From contig CM012954.1 of NCBI GenBank assembly GCA_000181795.3, forward strand, positions 6,091,470 to 6,155,469: a stretch of DNA of 64,000 bases, in the 5' to 3' direction. The notes under the pieces were generated by a model. It made no database searches, had not been told where the DNA came from, and was given only the letters and a program-made list of their open reading frames with translations. Made by a program: the position numbers and the translations under genes. The stretch's first letter is position 1. Each line of letters opens with the position of its first letter. The stretch comes from Trichinella spiralis (taxonomy: Eukaryota; Nematoda; Enoplea; Trichinellida; Trichinellidae). Positions 48,341 to 58,999 of the stretch are shown piece by piece.

Positions 48341-49767
48341 TTACACATTATAACTAATAGGATTGACAGATAAGACGACGATGTTATCATCCATTATCAT
48401 GGGATTGGCACTTCTGGCCATCCATTCAATACTTGTTTCTATTTTGTAAAATAGCAGAAGATCGTTTGTAAAATTTCTTGTATAATGACCACTGAATAAA
48501 GCGTAAAGAAACACTCGACCTGCTGATGATAACAGTAAAGCACTTCCGATGTCTACCTGAATTACAAAACTTCCTGTAGTTTGGGATATGTTGATTAAAT
48601 TTAAATTTTCATTCTTCAGTATACAAAATAAATAGAAACGAACCACTTACAGTTACTTTGGCTTTGTATAAATATCTATCAGCAAAACGACCGCAAACGT
48701 GATGTTCAATGTTGAATGCTGGTATAACTTCTTCGCATAGTTCTTTTGGAAGTACACGTACTGGAATTTGTTGTAAACTATTGCTTATACGATTTGTTTC
48801 TATTTAATTAATAATGACATGAGGATGATAATAAGTTCGACTGATGTGGAAAAAAAAAGTTTTGCATTTACTGTCGATTAAATTCCATCCCAACAGAGGT
48901 AGCACATCTCCAGTATACATAGGTATATCTGGTTCCGGTATGCAAACTGGTTGTATTGTTTTACTGAACAATACTTGAGTTTGCAGCGTTACCAGTGCTA
49001 AATCTCTGATCATGCGATAATTTTCTAATTCAGCTATTGTAACGTATTTGATGCCCAAAATTAATGCAGAATGTTTCGATTTCATGTCATGGGCACCCAA
49101 AACGACTTCAAAATGTGTGTGATCTATACGATGTCTGTAAATGTGATCGAAATTTCAATGATTAATATTTTATACAGTTAGTTGATGAGCACGTATCTCA
49201 TTACCCTGTACTATTGATGAAGCACTGAGCGGATGTGATAACTAATTCACTTCCGTGAATGTTTGTTGATAACATGATTAGCACACCTCCACAAGTTCTA
49301 TATTTGCTGATGAGTGCAACGCTCCACGGATAAGAGTGCGGTCTGGCTGTTAGGTGCTTGGTGATGGTAGAAGCGTTAGATACAGTGTATTCTCTTCTGG
49401 GTTCGACGTATGATTCACCACACAATTCTTTTGTTACTGAGTTAGAATTTAAACTTTTAAACATGTTTAATGCAGCTCTATGCATTTTTTGTATTTATTA
49501 TTAAGTTTATTCAAATATTTTATACATGAAGTGCGTATACATTCCAGTAACATTAGTAGTTGAAAAAATGTAATGTTATGAATTTTTTCATCACATGAAC
49601 ATAGTGTTTATTCTTGGTCTTTTCTTTATTTTTAATGTCTTTTATTATTATAATTATTATTATGTTAATTTTATATTTTGTGAACCAATGGAAATGGGAA
49701 ATATTTTCTTACCTGCTGAATAAGCGATGAATAGTGTGATGAAAACTGTTATATTGATTTTAAGCAT
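48341..49767 (-). CDS. Secreted trypsin-fold pseudoprotease, array copy A
   Basis: Five exons: 49713-49767, 49205-49436, 48872-49134, 48651-48799, 48341-48556 (intron phases 1, 2, 1, 0), giving 304 residues. Exon 1 is a signal peptide (MLKINITVFITLFIAYSA). The chymotrypsin fold is recognised by PHSYPWSVALISK, TCGGVL, the pre-helix motif VITSAQCF, RDLALVTL, QPVCIPEP, LLGWN, HHVCG and VDIGSALL. In active trypsins these would be TAAHC and GDSGGP. Here catalytic His is Gln (near residue 89) and catalytic Ser is Ile (near 236), while catalytic Asp remains (near 140). The zymogen-activation R-IVGG is absent. It cannot be a serine protease by the normal mechanism. It may bind ligands or act as a decoy, but the function is unknown. 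Confidence 0.85.
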
Positions 49768-50513
49768 TTTTTGGTTTGTCTGATTTAGCCTTGAAATGTC
49801 GACTGAAAGTCGTTCATCTCAATTTAAACAGTTATAATTATGCCAATTTTACCCATTGTTTTCATGGCTCCGTCTCTAATTGCACAGCTGAAGGCGTTGC
49901 TCATTTGGCAACATTTATTTATATCCAAAATTAATTAAAAATTTTTCGATTTACTTTAAATTAAACTATTTAAATTTAGCTGACAAGTAGAAAATAGATT
50001 TGGTTAAATTGAATCAATTGTAAGGCAATTTAAGAATGTTCTCGAATGTTATGTTAGCACAGTTTTATAATTTCAGTATTATCAGTGAATGAATGAACAC
50101 AACAATTTTGCAATAACAATTATTTTGAAAAGTTACACACATGGCATAGGAGACTTTGAATTGGAATAATCAAAATAGCATAATTTTTTTATTTTTCTAA
50201 TAGCATAATTTTCAAAATCATACATCAAAAATTAAATATCATAACTTCATTTTTTGTTGTACAGTGTTTAATAAAAAGTATAATGAATGAACATTCTAAT
50301 TGCAGAATGTAAAATTTAGTTTTTTAAATGTATTTTTTAGCAAGAATAAGCAATTAATTTTTAGTAACAAAGATTATTATTTTTCATTTATGTAGCATTA
50401 CTTAGTAGAAGTAAAGTAGAGGAATTTTGTTTGTAGATGAATTTGGCTAGGTTGATTGAAAACTTTATTAATTTACTGTTACTGTTATATTGTATTATAT
50501 ATTATCTGTGATA
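49768..50513. other. Spacer between array copies A and B
   Basis: About 745 bases with the promoter side of copy A and the 3' end of copy B. No gene fragment is visible. Confidence 0.5.
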
Positions 50514-51109
50514 TTAGGAATGAAGGTAAACTACTTGTATCTCACTGAAAGTGCTAAAAGCGGGATCGGCTGATCGCAGCAGCCATTCGGTGGAATATTG
50601 GATTCTGTTGAAGAGAAAAATATCATTTTCAGCCGATGATGATGAAAGATGCCCACTGAACAGGCCATATAGGAAGGACTGATTGGCAGTTTCTGCAGAC
50701 AGAATACTTCCAATGTCCACCTAGGATATAGTTATTCAGATGTAGATTTATGCTTGTTTCAATGCGACCATAAGAAATTATCATAAATTTATTGAATTTC
50801 GAATTCAGTGGGCGAAAGTTGTTTATTATTTTGCCATTGTTAGTGTAATTGTTCATTGCATATGAAGCTTACCGATAGTTTGAGAGCTTTTATTGCAGGA
50901 TCGAATATTGAGCCACAGATATGTTTGCTGGGGGAATAGTTTTGAAAAACTTCTTCACATTCTTCGTGGGAATGATGTAAAATGGCAATTTGTTGTAAAA
51001 CTACACTTTTCCGCATAGAATTCGAATCTGTTTAAAAAATTAAATGAGATTTCTTGTTTATTCTTCGTTTAAAAGTGATAGACTGAAAGGAATATTTCCA
51101 TTCTCTTGG

Positions 51110-51148
<39 letters not shown>

Positions 51149-51987
51149 TACCCGGTGATAGGTTCCAGCCAACCATTGGGAAAATACTACTTTCTGGTAT
51201 TATAAAATCACCAACCGGTAGACAAATTGGTTGAATTCGATCATTGAAACGTACAGTTGTCTCCAAAGTGATTAATGCGAAATCTGGCCCCATCGTGGAC
51301 CGATCGAATGCACTCAATGTCACTTGCTTGATGCCGACGACCATTTGTTCCCGCCTACGTGATAAAATGTGCGCTCCTAGAATCACTTCGTAGTTGTCGT
51401 GATTGATATACCTTTAAAAAAGGAAAAAAAACAAATTTTTAATGTAATAATTTTTTCTTTGTTTCGAATTTTGTAAAATTACTACTTGTCATTTTTGTCA
51501 AGAAAACACTGTGCCGCTGTAAGTACATGTTCTCCATACAAATAGCTGTACGGCATCGCGACTAAAGCACCGCCGCATGTACGATTTTTGCTTTTTATAA
51601 TTACACTCCAAGGAAAGGAATGTGGAAGAGCGTGCACGTAGTCTCTTATATTTTCCTCCACGTTTGTCTCATTTGGCATTAAATAGTAGAGTTTGCGTTG
51701 TGGAAATTTCTCTACACCACATTCGTTATCTACACGAAAAATTAATTCTCTTAAAAAATTTCTTTCACTTTCTATCCTACTGCAACACTGTGATAAATTT
51801 AATGAATTTGCATTTATTTATATCAAAAAGAAAGAAAGAAAGAATATTTTTTAATAGCGGAAATGCAAGTGCAGTTAATTAATGGGGGAGTATTCATTTT
51901 ATACTTACTGATGGCGTTGTCAGTGCTTAGAAGAAACGCACAAGTGATGAAAATGAAATGATAGCAGTGATTGCACATATGCTTCAT
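50514..51987 (-). CDS. Secreted trypsin-fold pseudoprotease, array copy B
   Basis: Five exons: 51909-51987, 51486-51729, 51152-51411, 50873-51027, 50514-50720, phases 1, 2, 1, 0, giving 314 residues. The N-terminal signal segment is longer than in the other copies and has several His and Cys before its hydrophobic core. Motifs: PHSFPWSVIIKSK, TCGGAL, VLTAAQCF (His to Gln), PDFALITL (Asp kept), QPICLPVG, MVGWN, KHICG and VDIGSILS (Ser to Ile). There is no R-IVGG. Of the five copies its TAAQC is closest to the ancestral TAAHC. An ATT trinucleotide repeat starts a few bases into intron 3, right after the donor. Without splicing it would be misread as a poly-Asn tract. Confidence 0.85.
51111..51144. 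repeat. ATT trinucleotide microsatellite in copy B intron 3
   Basis: About eleven ATT units lie just inside the intron at 51028-51151, within ten bases of the splice donor on the minus strand. Confidence 0.9.
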
Positions 51988-52485
51988 TTCTTTGCTTGGT
52001 CGAAAAAATGTGGAAAATTTGATATTAATGGTGAAATTTATTTCAACGATTTTTGATTTCAAATTTATATATTATGAATGTTGTGATCTTCAAACGAATA
52101 TTTAATGATGCACATTTTTGTCAACTGACGATTATAATTTTTGATATTGATTTGTTCAATTCAAGCAGAGCGGAGTAAAATAATTGGCTAATATTTGAAT
52201 GTTGAACAGTTTATTGGTTATTTTATTTTAAATGATTATAATTTCGGATATTCTTGGAAAAAAATTTACAAGTGAAATTGATACAGTTTTTTCTTGTCTT
52301 CTTTTGAATGGAATAAGGAGAATAGTGTAATAATTTGTTTTTCGCATGTTGATGCAATTTTGAGTAGTTTGGCTATTTTCAATTGATGATTTCAAATTGA
52401 AAAACAAATTTTAATTTTTACTCTCAAAATATATTTATTAGTATAATATTTTTTGTGAAAAATGAAGCAGTAAAAACAAGGTTGA
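51988..52485. other. Spacer between array copies B and C
   Basis: About 500 bases of AT-rich sequence. No gene or degraded protease exon is visible. Confidence 0.5.
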
Positions 52486-53624
52486 TTATCTTTTTTTGCG
52501 TTGTGGTTTCTTTATGTTTACTGTCGTCAGAACTATGGAACTGCCGTCTACTATAAAAGAGGACGGATTCGAAGAACGAATTATCCATTCTACGGCTGTG
52601 GAAACTTTGCTAAACAGTAATATACTTCCCGTTTTATTTGGGAACGTCGCATGTCCGTTAAATGTTCCCACCACGTACAAAGCATCCTCGTTTGAGCCAA
52701 CCAACGGACTTCCGTAATCGACCTGAGTGGAAAGGAGAAAAATGCAACAGTACAGAAATTAAAATTAAAAAATCATCCTTTATTTATCAGCTTACGTTTT
52801 TGGTGATGTTGAAGAGATAAGGATCAACGTATCGTCCGCACATGTGATCATGGGTTGAGAAATAGGCGAATATGTTCTTGCAAGTTGACGGTTTTATAAC
52901 GAATACCGGCATTTGCATTAAAAATGGAACTTTCGTACTTGGAAATCCTTTCAGTTATTGCAAGTGCAGTAATTAAAATCGAATTTAATAAGGTGAAAGC
53001 GATGAATTAATTTTGATCTTGATCTTACCGTCGCCATCGATCGTATTCCAGCCAACTAACCACAGTATAGCTGGTGTTGTGAATTCGACGTCCTTTTCCG
53101 GCAAGCATATGGGTCGAATTTTTTCTGAGATTTCGACATTGCCATGAAGTGTGACCACAGCTAGATCTTTATGGTAATCATTTTCGGTGAACGGGGTTGT
53201 GGTGACATGTTTCACTCCCACTGTCAGTGTATCTCTGCTGATCGGTAACTTGTGTGCCCCGAGATGAACTTTCACATTTGCATGATCGACCCTTTCACTT
53301 TAGAGAGAATTAATTTATTGTCAAATTAATTATATTTATTTCCTAATTCTCAAGATTCCTAGTCAAAACGACAACATACTTGAAATTTTTGAAAAAGCAT
53401 TGTGATGATGTGAGAACAGTGTCGGTGTAATTGAAATCGTCATTCAAGCGGATCAAAACGCCGCCGCACATGGTGACATCTGCTTGGACAATTACATTCC
53501 ATGGCATTGATTTTGGCACAGCCATTACCTTTTTGAAATTTGGCGGATAGCCAACGCGTGGTACAGCTTCAAGTCTTTTAGCAGTTGCTTTTCCGCATGG
53601 AATATCTGCATTAGATAATACATG

Positions 53625-53662
<38 letters not shown>

Positions 53663-53893
53663 GTTTTTTTCATCATAATTTACAGAATTTTTTTTTTCAC
53701 TTTGAATTTTCCTTTGAAAAAAATGGTTCTCTTTCTGTGTTATTTTAGTTTTTTTAATTCGCTCTTTCTCTCTTTAGCTGAGATTTGAAATTGATTGCAT
53801 TTTTCATTTGAACAATTAGCACTTACGTATTGCTTCATAAATTGCAATCCAGTTGGTCACATGTAAAATGATTGACAAAGAGAAGCGGTGCAT
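52486..53893 (-). CDS. Secreted trypsin-fold pseudoprotease, array copy C
   Basis: Five exons: 53827-53893, 53380-53605, 53029-53297, 52796-52947, 52486-52722, phases 1, 2, 1, 0, giving 316 residues. The signal peptide (MHRFSLSIILHV and following) is less hydrophobic at its end than in the other copies. Motifs: KSMPWNVIVQAD, MCGGVL, VLTSSQCF (His to Gln), KDLAVVTL (Asp kept), RPICLPEK, LVGWN, DHMCG and VDYGSPLVGS (Ser to Tyr). The mature protein starts with IPCGKATAKR and has no IVGG. The C-terminus ends in a basic tail (KKPQRKKR) not found in copies A, B or E. An AT microsatellite sits in intron 1. Confidence 0.84.
53627..53660. repeat. AT microsatellite in copy C intron 1
   Basis: About seventeen AT dinucleotides inside the intron at 53606-53826. 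Confidence 0.9.
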
Positions 53894-54541
53894 GATTTCT
53901 TCGAATGTAATGCTTATGAATTTTTATCAAATGAAAATTGATTATTTGCGCGCTTTAAATGTGAACAGTCTAAGATGGGTAAATTTTTGAAAGGTTATCC
54001 AATTAATAGAAGTGATTGGTGTAAATTTTCATGTTTCAGATAATCTAAATGATATGTAAATATATTTTGGTAATTGAAATTACGAAACTTTCATTGTTGC
54101 TTTATGAGGAACACTTCACCCGAGAATATTTGATTCTATTTATAAAGATGAAAATGATGTAAATGAAAAAGTCCATCATCCATCTAATAGATGTGAATTT
54201 GCTTTGTCATTTCTTTTCGTTCTTTCTCTCACAGAACTTATCTTTTCGATGCTTGTGCATATATATGTATTTTTTTGAATTATTTTTTAAAAATAATTTT
54301 AAATTTTATGCAAATGGTTGAGGCACACCTTTTATTCTGCAATAAGTTTATTGTATTACTGTCGATCAGTATTGGATAAACTTTTGTACACTCTTTAATT
54401 TCAAATGATAAGATTTTTTTCTTCTCATAGTATAATAATTATTTATCAGAAAACGCATTTTTTATTACTAGTTTTATATTTTGAATCCGTTTTTGTAAAA
54501 TAAAAAGAAAAAAGAAGATTGATGGAGTTTTTCAAATTTCG
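53894..54541. other. Spacer between array copies C and D
   Basis: About 650 bases of AT-rich sequence with no supported feature. Confidence 0.5.
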
Positions 54542-55954
54542 TCATTTTTGCTTAGCATTTCGAGGTTTTGTTTTTTTCTTCTTCTGACTTTTATCTTCCG
54601 TCGTTGTTTCACTCGCTTCAAGTCTACTGCTTGGTAGAAATTGTAGATAATCTACAGGACTGGACGGATCGTTGCTTCTTACGATCCACTCAACAGATGT
54701 GGAGATTCTTGAGAAAAGCAGAATATGCCCCGTCATATTTTCAAATCGTATCATAGCACTGAACAGTCCTATTATGAATAGGTTTCTTCGATATGTGGAA
54801 ATTAATGCACTTCCAAGGTCAAGCTAGAATAAAAACAACTTTCTAAATTCAATTATCACTACTCATGAATATCGCTTCGTTATTTTTGAGAAATGTTCAA
54901 CTGTGCAAAATTACCGGTACACTATTATTGAACATGTGAGGGTCATAAAAGTATCCGCAGATGTGATCATCATCAGAAAATATTTCCAACATCATGGCAC
55001 ACTCCGACGGTTCAAAAAGTATAATTGGCACTTGTAGTAAATATGGAATTTTCCTGAATCTTGTAACTACAATAAATTTTTTGAATATTCATGTTAGTTG
55101 TTGGAATAATTATGCATATATATGTACGTTTGCTAAGAACCCAGCCGACAAGCGGATACTTCGTTGCTGTTGGTGGCTTGTAATTTATGCTTGGCAAACA
55201 AATGGGTCTTATTTTTTCATTAAATTCTACTTCTGATAACAGTGTAATCAAAGCAATGTCTTTTTTTATCATTCCTTGTTCGTATGGAGTTGAAGTGACC
55301 TGCTTAATGCCCACAGTTACTTTGTCCGAGTCAGATGGAAATGTGTGCACTCCTAAGTGGACTTTTGTATTCACGTAACTGTACATCTTGCTATGATAAA
55401 AACAGTAGTATTAAATTCGAATTAATGTATTATTATTATTATTATTAGTTATATCATGTTAGTTAATTATTATCGATTATTTTATTTTTCATGATGAGAG
55501 AATTTTTAATGCTCACCCGAATTTTTGGGAAAAACAATATGAAGATGCTAACACTGTGTTGCTGCTGTTTGCTGTCTTCTCCAATCGAATTAGCACGCCT
55601 CCGCATACTTTATCTTTTGTTTGTATGATTACACTCCAAGGCATTGAATACGGTGAAGCTTTTGCATTGGTGTACTGTGGTGGATATCCTACACTTCTGT
55701 AGAGTTCTGTGGGCAGATAATGGCTTATGCCGCATTCAATATCTGCAAATATAAATTCGAAAAACTGAAAAAATAATGATTGCACTTTTTTGCCTATTTT
55801 TCAAATTATAACAGAGTTCTTGTTGAGACAACTTTTTATATCTGTATATGTATAAGCGCTTTATTTTTTTCTTTATTAGTATTATTATTTACTTACAGTT
55901 TTCTGCATAATTTACAGCAGCGCTTTGTATTAGTATGAGCAAGTATGTGAGCAT
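54542..55954 (-). CDS. Secreted trypsin-fold pseudoprotease, array copy D
   Basis: Five exons: 55897-55954, 55517-55742, 55128-55390, 54915-55066, 54542-54823, phases 1, 2, 1, 0, giving 326 residues, the longest copy. Signal peptide MLTYLLILIQSAAV. Motifs: YSMPWSVIIQTK, VCGGVL, VLASSYCF (His to Tyr, where the other four copies have Gln), KDIALITL (Asp kept), RPICLPSI, LVGW, DHICG and LDLGSALI (Ser to Leu). The C-terminal extension is strongly basic (KSQKKKKTKPRNAKQK). It is most similar in layout to copy C, and both have the basic tail. The exon 3 donor is less certain than in the other copies because the intron begins in a TACATATATG stretch. Confidence 0.83.
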
Positions 55955-56318
55955 TTTTATTTTTGTCAGCTTAGAAACAGTTTGCACAATGAGCTGTACA
56001 GCCTCTGATATATAATTGATCAATTATTACATTAGAAATGAATTTGACCAATTAGCTGTATAGTGCAAAGGCAGAAAGCAGCGAGCAGTTTAAGCCTGGG
56101 TACTTATGTAAATAAAAAGATGGAAATTTTGATAAATGTGTTTGATTTGTGAACAAATTGCTAAAACATGAGCAAAGCGTTCTTTTATTTGAAAATTCCA
56201 CTTTTCCAACAGAATTCATTTTTCCAAAAATGCATTTGATTTTGATAATAGAATAATGATGATAAAAAACTTTTGATAATAGTGATATACTGGGCGAATT
56301 TGATTGGAGAAATCAGTA
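55955..56318. other. Spacer between array copies D and E
   Basis: About 365 bases, the shortest spacer in the array, with no supported feature. Confidence 0.5.
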
Positions 56319-57756
56319 CTAAGTTTCATACATCATGGGATCAATAATGGAGATCTCGCTATACTTAATGTCAGGTGTGTAAGATCGTATAAGCCATAGA
56401 ACTGAATTTCCTATCTTGTGAAAAAGCAGTACATCTTCAGTTTTGTTATTGGAAAAGTGGCGACCGCTGTACAATCCATAAACGAATCTTCTTGAACTTG
56501 CTTGAAATAATAATGGGCTTCCAATATCCACCTATTTTAATTGAACACCTCCTTTACAGTATATTCTTTAATTCGCTTTTTTACATAATTTCACTAATAA
56601 TATTTAATATATAAATTGAAACATTTTAAAAATATGATTAATATTTAGAAATTACATACTTGAATAAATGTAATATTATTGCAATAACTATTTTATTTTT
56701 ACAATAAGCAAACAAAAAAGGTACATGCTTACCGCTGTACGGTGTTTATAGAAATATTTAGTAGAGTGAATGCCGCATGTATGGTAATTTTTGTGAAAAA
56801 TTGGTATTATCTCTTCGCATTCTTCTTCTGATAATGTGATTATTGGAATATTTTGCAAAATGCCACTGCTTCTAAGCCCATAATTCTTTCCTAAATTATA
56901 CAAAATAATAAATGACAGTTGTGTATTTTAAAAAAATACAGTTGTTTTATTACTACTTGTGTGTGTCTTCCATCCAGTCAGAGATATCCAATCTGCATGT
57001 TTTATGTCAAAGGTGTAATGAGGAAGGCAAATTCCTCTGATATTGTAATCAAATGGGACTGTCGTTTCTAGTATAAGCATAGCTAAATCATTCTGCATAG
57101 TCTGTTTGTCAAATTCCATCACGGTAATTTGTTTAATGCCAACTGATATGGTAGTTGTCTTTTTATTTTCATTGAAACTATGCCCACCCAAATATACCTT
57201 ATAGTCGGCATGGTTGATTCGATGTCTGCAAGTTTACAAGAAATTTGCAAATGCTGAGAAATAATGAATTGGATTTTTGTTTTTTTCATCGAAAAAATTA
57301 TATATATATATATATATATATAATAAATAATATTGTTCTACAAACCCCTCTTTATCAATGAAACATTGACTGCTTGTCAGTACGATTTCGCTGCATTTAG
57401 TATTTGGATAAATTTGAACTAGCACTCCTCCGCAGGTCTTATCTTTTCCACTGATTAATACATTCCATGGATTGAATTTTGGCAAGGAAATGGTTGAGTT
57501 TAACATCCATCTTTTTACTGGCGATACATTTTCATGTAAACTTAGGCCACATTCAATTTCGCCTTCAAACAGTTAATTAATTGATCAAATCATCAGTTTT
57601 GTCATTTTGAAGTATAATTTTGTATGCATTAAAAACAAAAAGAAATTTTATTCTTTAAATTGAATTTGAATAATTGAATGAAAAAGGAATCATACTTTCA
57701 ACATTGGCGTTGAAATTCAACAACCCGATGAGTAGAAAATTCATGAGGCGATTCAT
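56319..57756 (-). CDS. Secreted trypsin-fold pseudoprotease, array copy E
   Basis: Five exons: 57696-57756, 57346-57562, 56957-57225, 56733-56890, 56319-56531, phases 1, 2, 1, 0, giving 305 residues. Signal peptide MNRLMNFLLIGLLNF. Motifs: KFNPWNVLISGK, TCGGVL, VLTSSQCF (His to Gln), NDLAMLIL (Asp kept), RGICLPHY, LTGWK, YHTCG and VDIGSPLLF (Ser to Ile). The start of the mature chain is IECGLSLHEN and carries no activation motif. Its distal position and the less conserved sequence after the Asp motif make it the most divergent copy by eye. A TA microsatellite lies in intron 2. Confidence 0.84.
57299..57322. repeat. TA microsatellite in copy E intron 2
   Basis: About twelve TA dinucleotides inside the intron at 57226-57345. 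Confidence 0.9.
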
Positions 57757-58999
57757 TTCTGCAACAAAATCGATCAGTATCGGTTGTTCAGTAGGTCTCT
57801 GTGCTATTAGCAATTTACTCGTGCAATTATTTACCGTCTGTAGTTTTTATTAGCTGAACTCTTGAAATTATGGCGAAAACTTTATCCAAATGGTTGCTTT
57901 GTCACGTAATCATTGAACACATTTCGCAGTGCCAATTAATGGAAACATCTTAACGAGCTTTCTGCTGTTTATACAATCCGAATAGCTAGCTTTGCATTCT
58001 TCATTAAAAACTTCTTTCCCAAATTCATGTAAATAATGATCATAATTAATAGTTTTATTGTGTATTCAGTTCTGATATGCCAAAACATACATACGATTTT
58101 CCCATCTTGTGCGCTTTTAATTGTCAAATCTTTTGTTGTTTTAAATTTAATTAATTAATTAATTAATTTGCTTTTTTATTTCCTTATCTATTTGTATGCT
58201 CGACTGCTTGCTGATTGAAAATTGAAACAGTTTATTTCAATCCGATAAATATGTACAAAATGGGACAACTTATTTTTCAGGCTTGGAATCAGTCAAAAAA
58301 AAAGAAATTTTTTTTGACAACTGCTTGTTTATCATATGTACTTGGTTAGTATTGGGCTTGTCAGTTGAGGTATAATTGGCATACTCTGAGACAGAGACAA
58401 ATGACAAGCAAAAATCAAAAAATTTGAAAACCACCACCAATTTCAAATTTCTCGATTCTATTTTCGAAATGATAGCAGCATACTATACTGATCGAATGGA
58501 AGAAATATTTTTACTTCTAAAATTGATTTCGCTGGTTTGATTGAACTACTACTACTACTACTGTTACTACCGTGTAGTAGTAGTGAAACTTCTTTTCAAT
58601 TACTATTCTCGTTTTCACTTACGATAAATATGCTCAAGTTCTAGAAAGTTCTAGATTTATTTACATTGCATAATTAGGTTGTTATTTATTTTTCTGAAAA
58701 GATTTTTGCTTTCTGCGCTTATCAGTTAAAAATGTAACCTTTGCGCTTTTTTATAAGAATTGATAAAACAAAAGTGAAGTTAATTTTGTTTCATTTATTA
58801 TAATATTCTTTAGCTTCAAAAATGAAAAAAAAATTCTCTCTCTCTCTATCTATCTAAGAATTTTGTTATACTTGTTATTTACTTGATCATCTTTAATTGC
58901 TGTACTGAATTTGAACTTTGTTTTTCGAGAAAATTTTTTTGTTTTCAGCTACTTCAGTGAACAGTTCAGTCGAGAAAATATTAATGCTGTGAACAAGTG
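57757..58999. other. Divergent intergenic region between the array and VPS41
   Basis: About 1.24 kb. It contains a TTAA tetranucleotide run (58146-58168), a CTA-type trinucleotide run near 58546-58580 and a CT/ATCT run near 58837-58856. No gene is visible. Confidence 0.5.
58146..58168. repeat. TTAA tetranucleotide repeat
   Basis: About six tandem TTAA units in intergenic sequence. Confidence 0.85.

Noticed and set aside
51069..51151. Poly-Asn tract in pseudoprotease copy B
   Set aside because: The ATT repeat lies just inside intron 3. The GTAATA donor at 51151 removes it, and only that junction matches the phase pattern of the other copies.
48341..57756. Active serine protease cluster or plain pseudogenes
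   Set aside because: The catalytic His and Ser are missing in all copies, so they are not active S1 enzymes. Open frames, signal peptides and consistent splicing in all five argue against ordinary pseudogenes.
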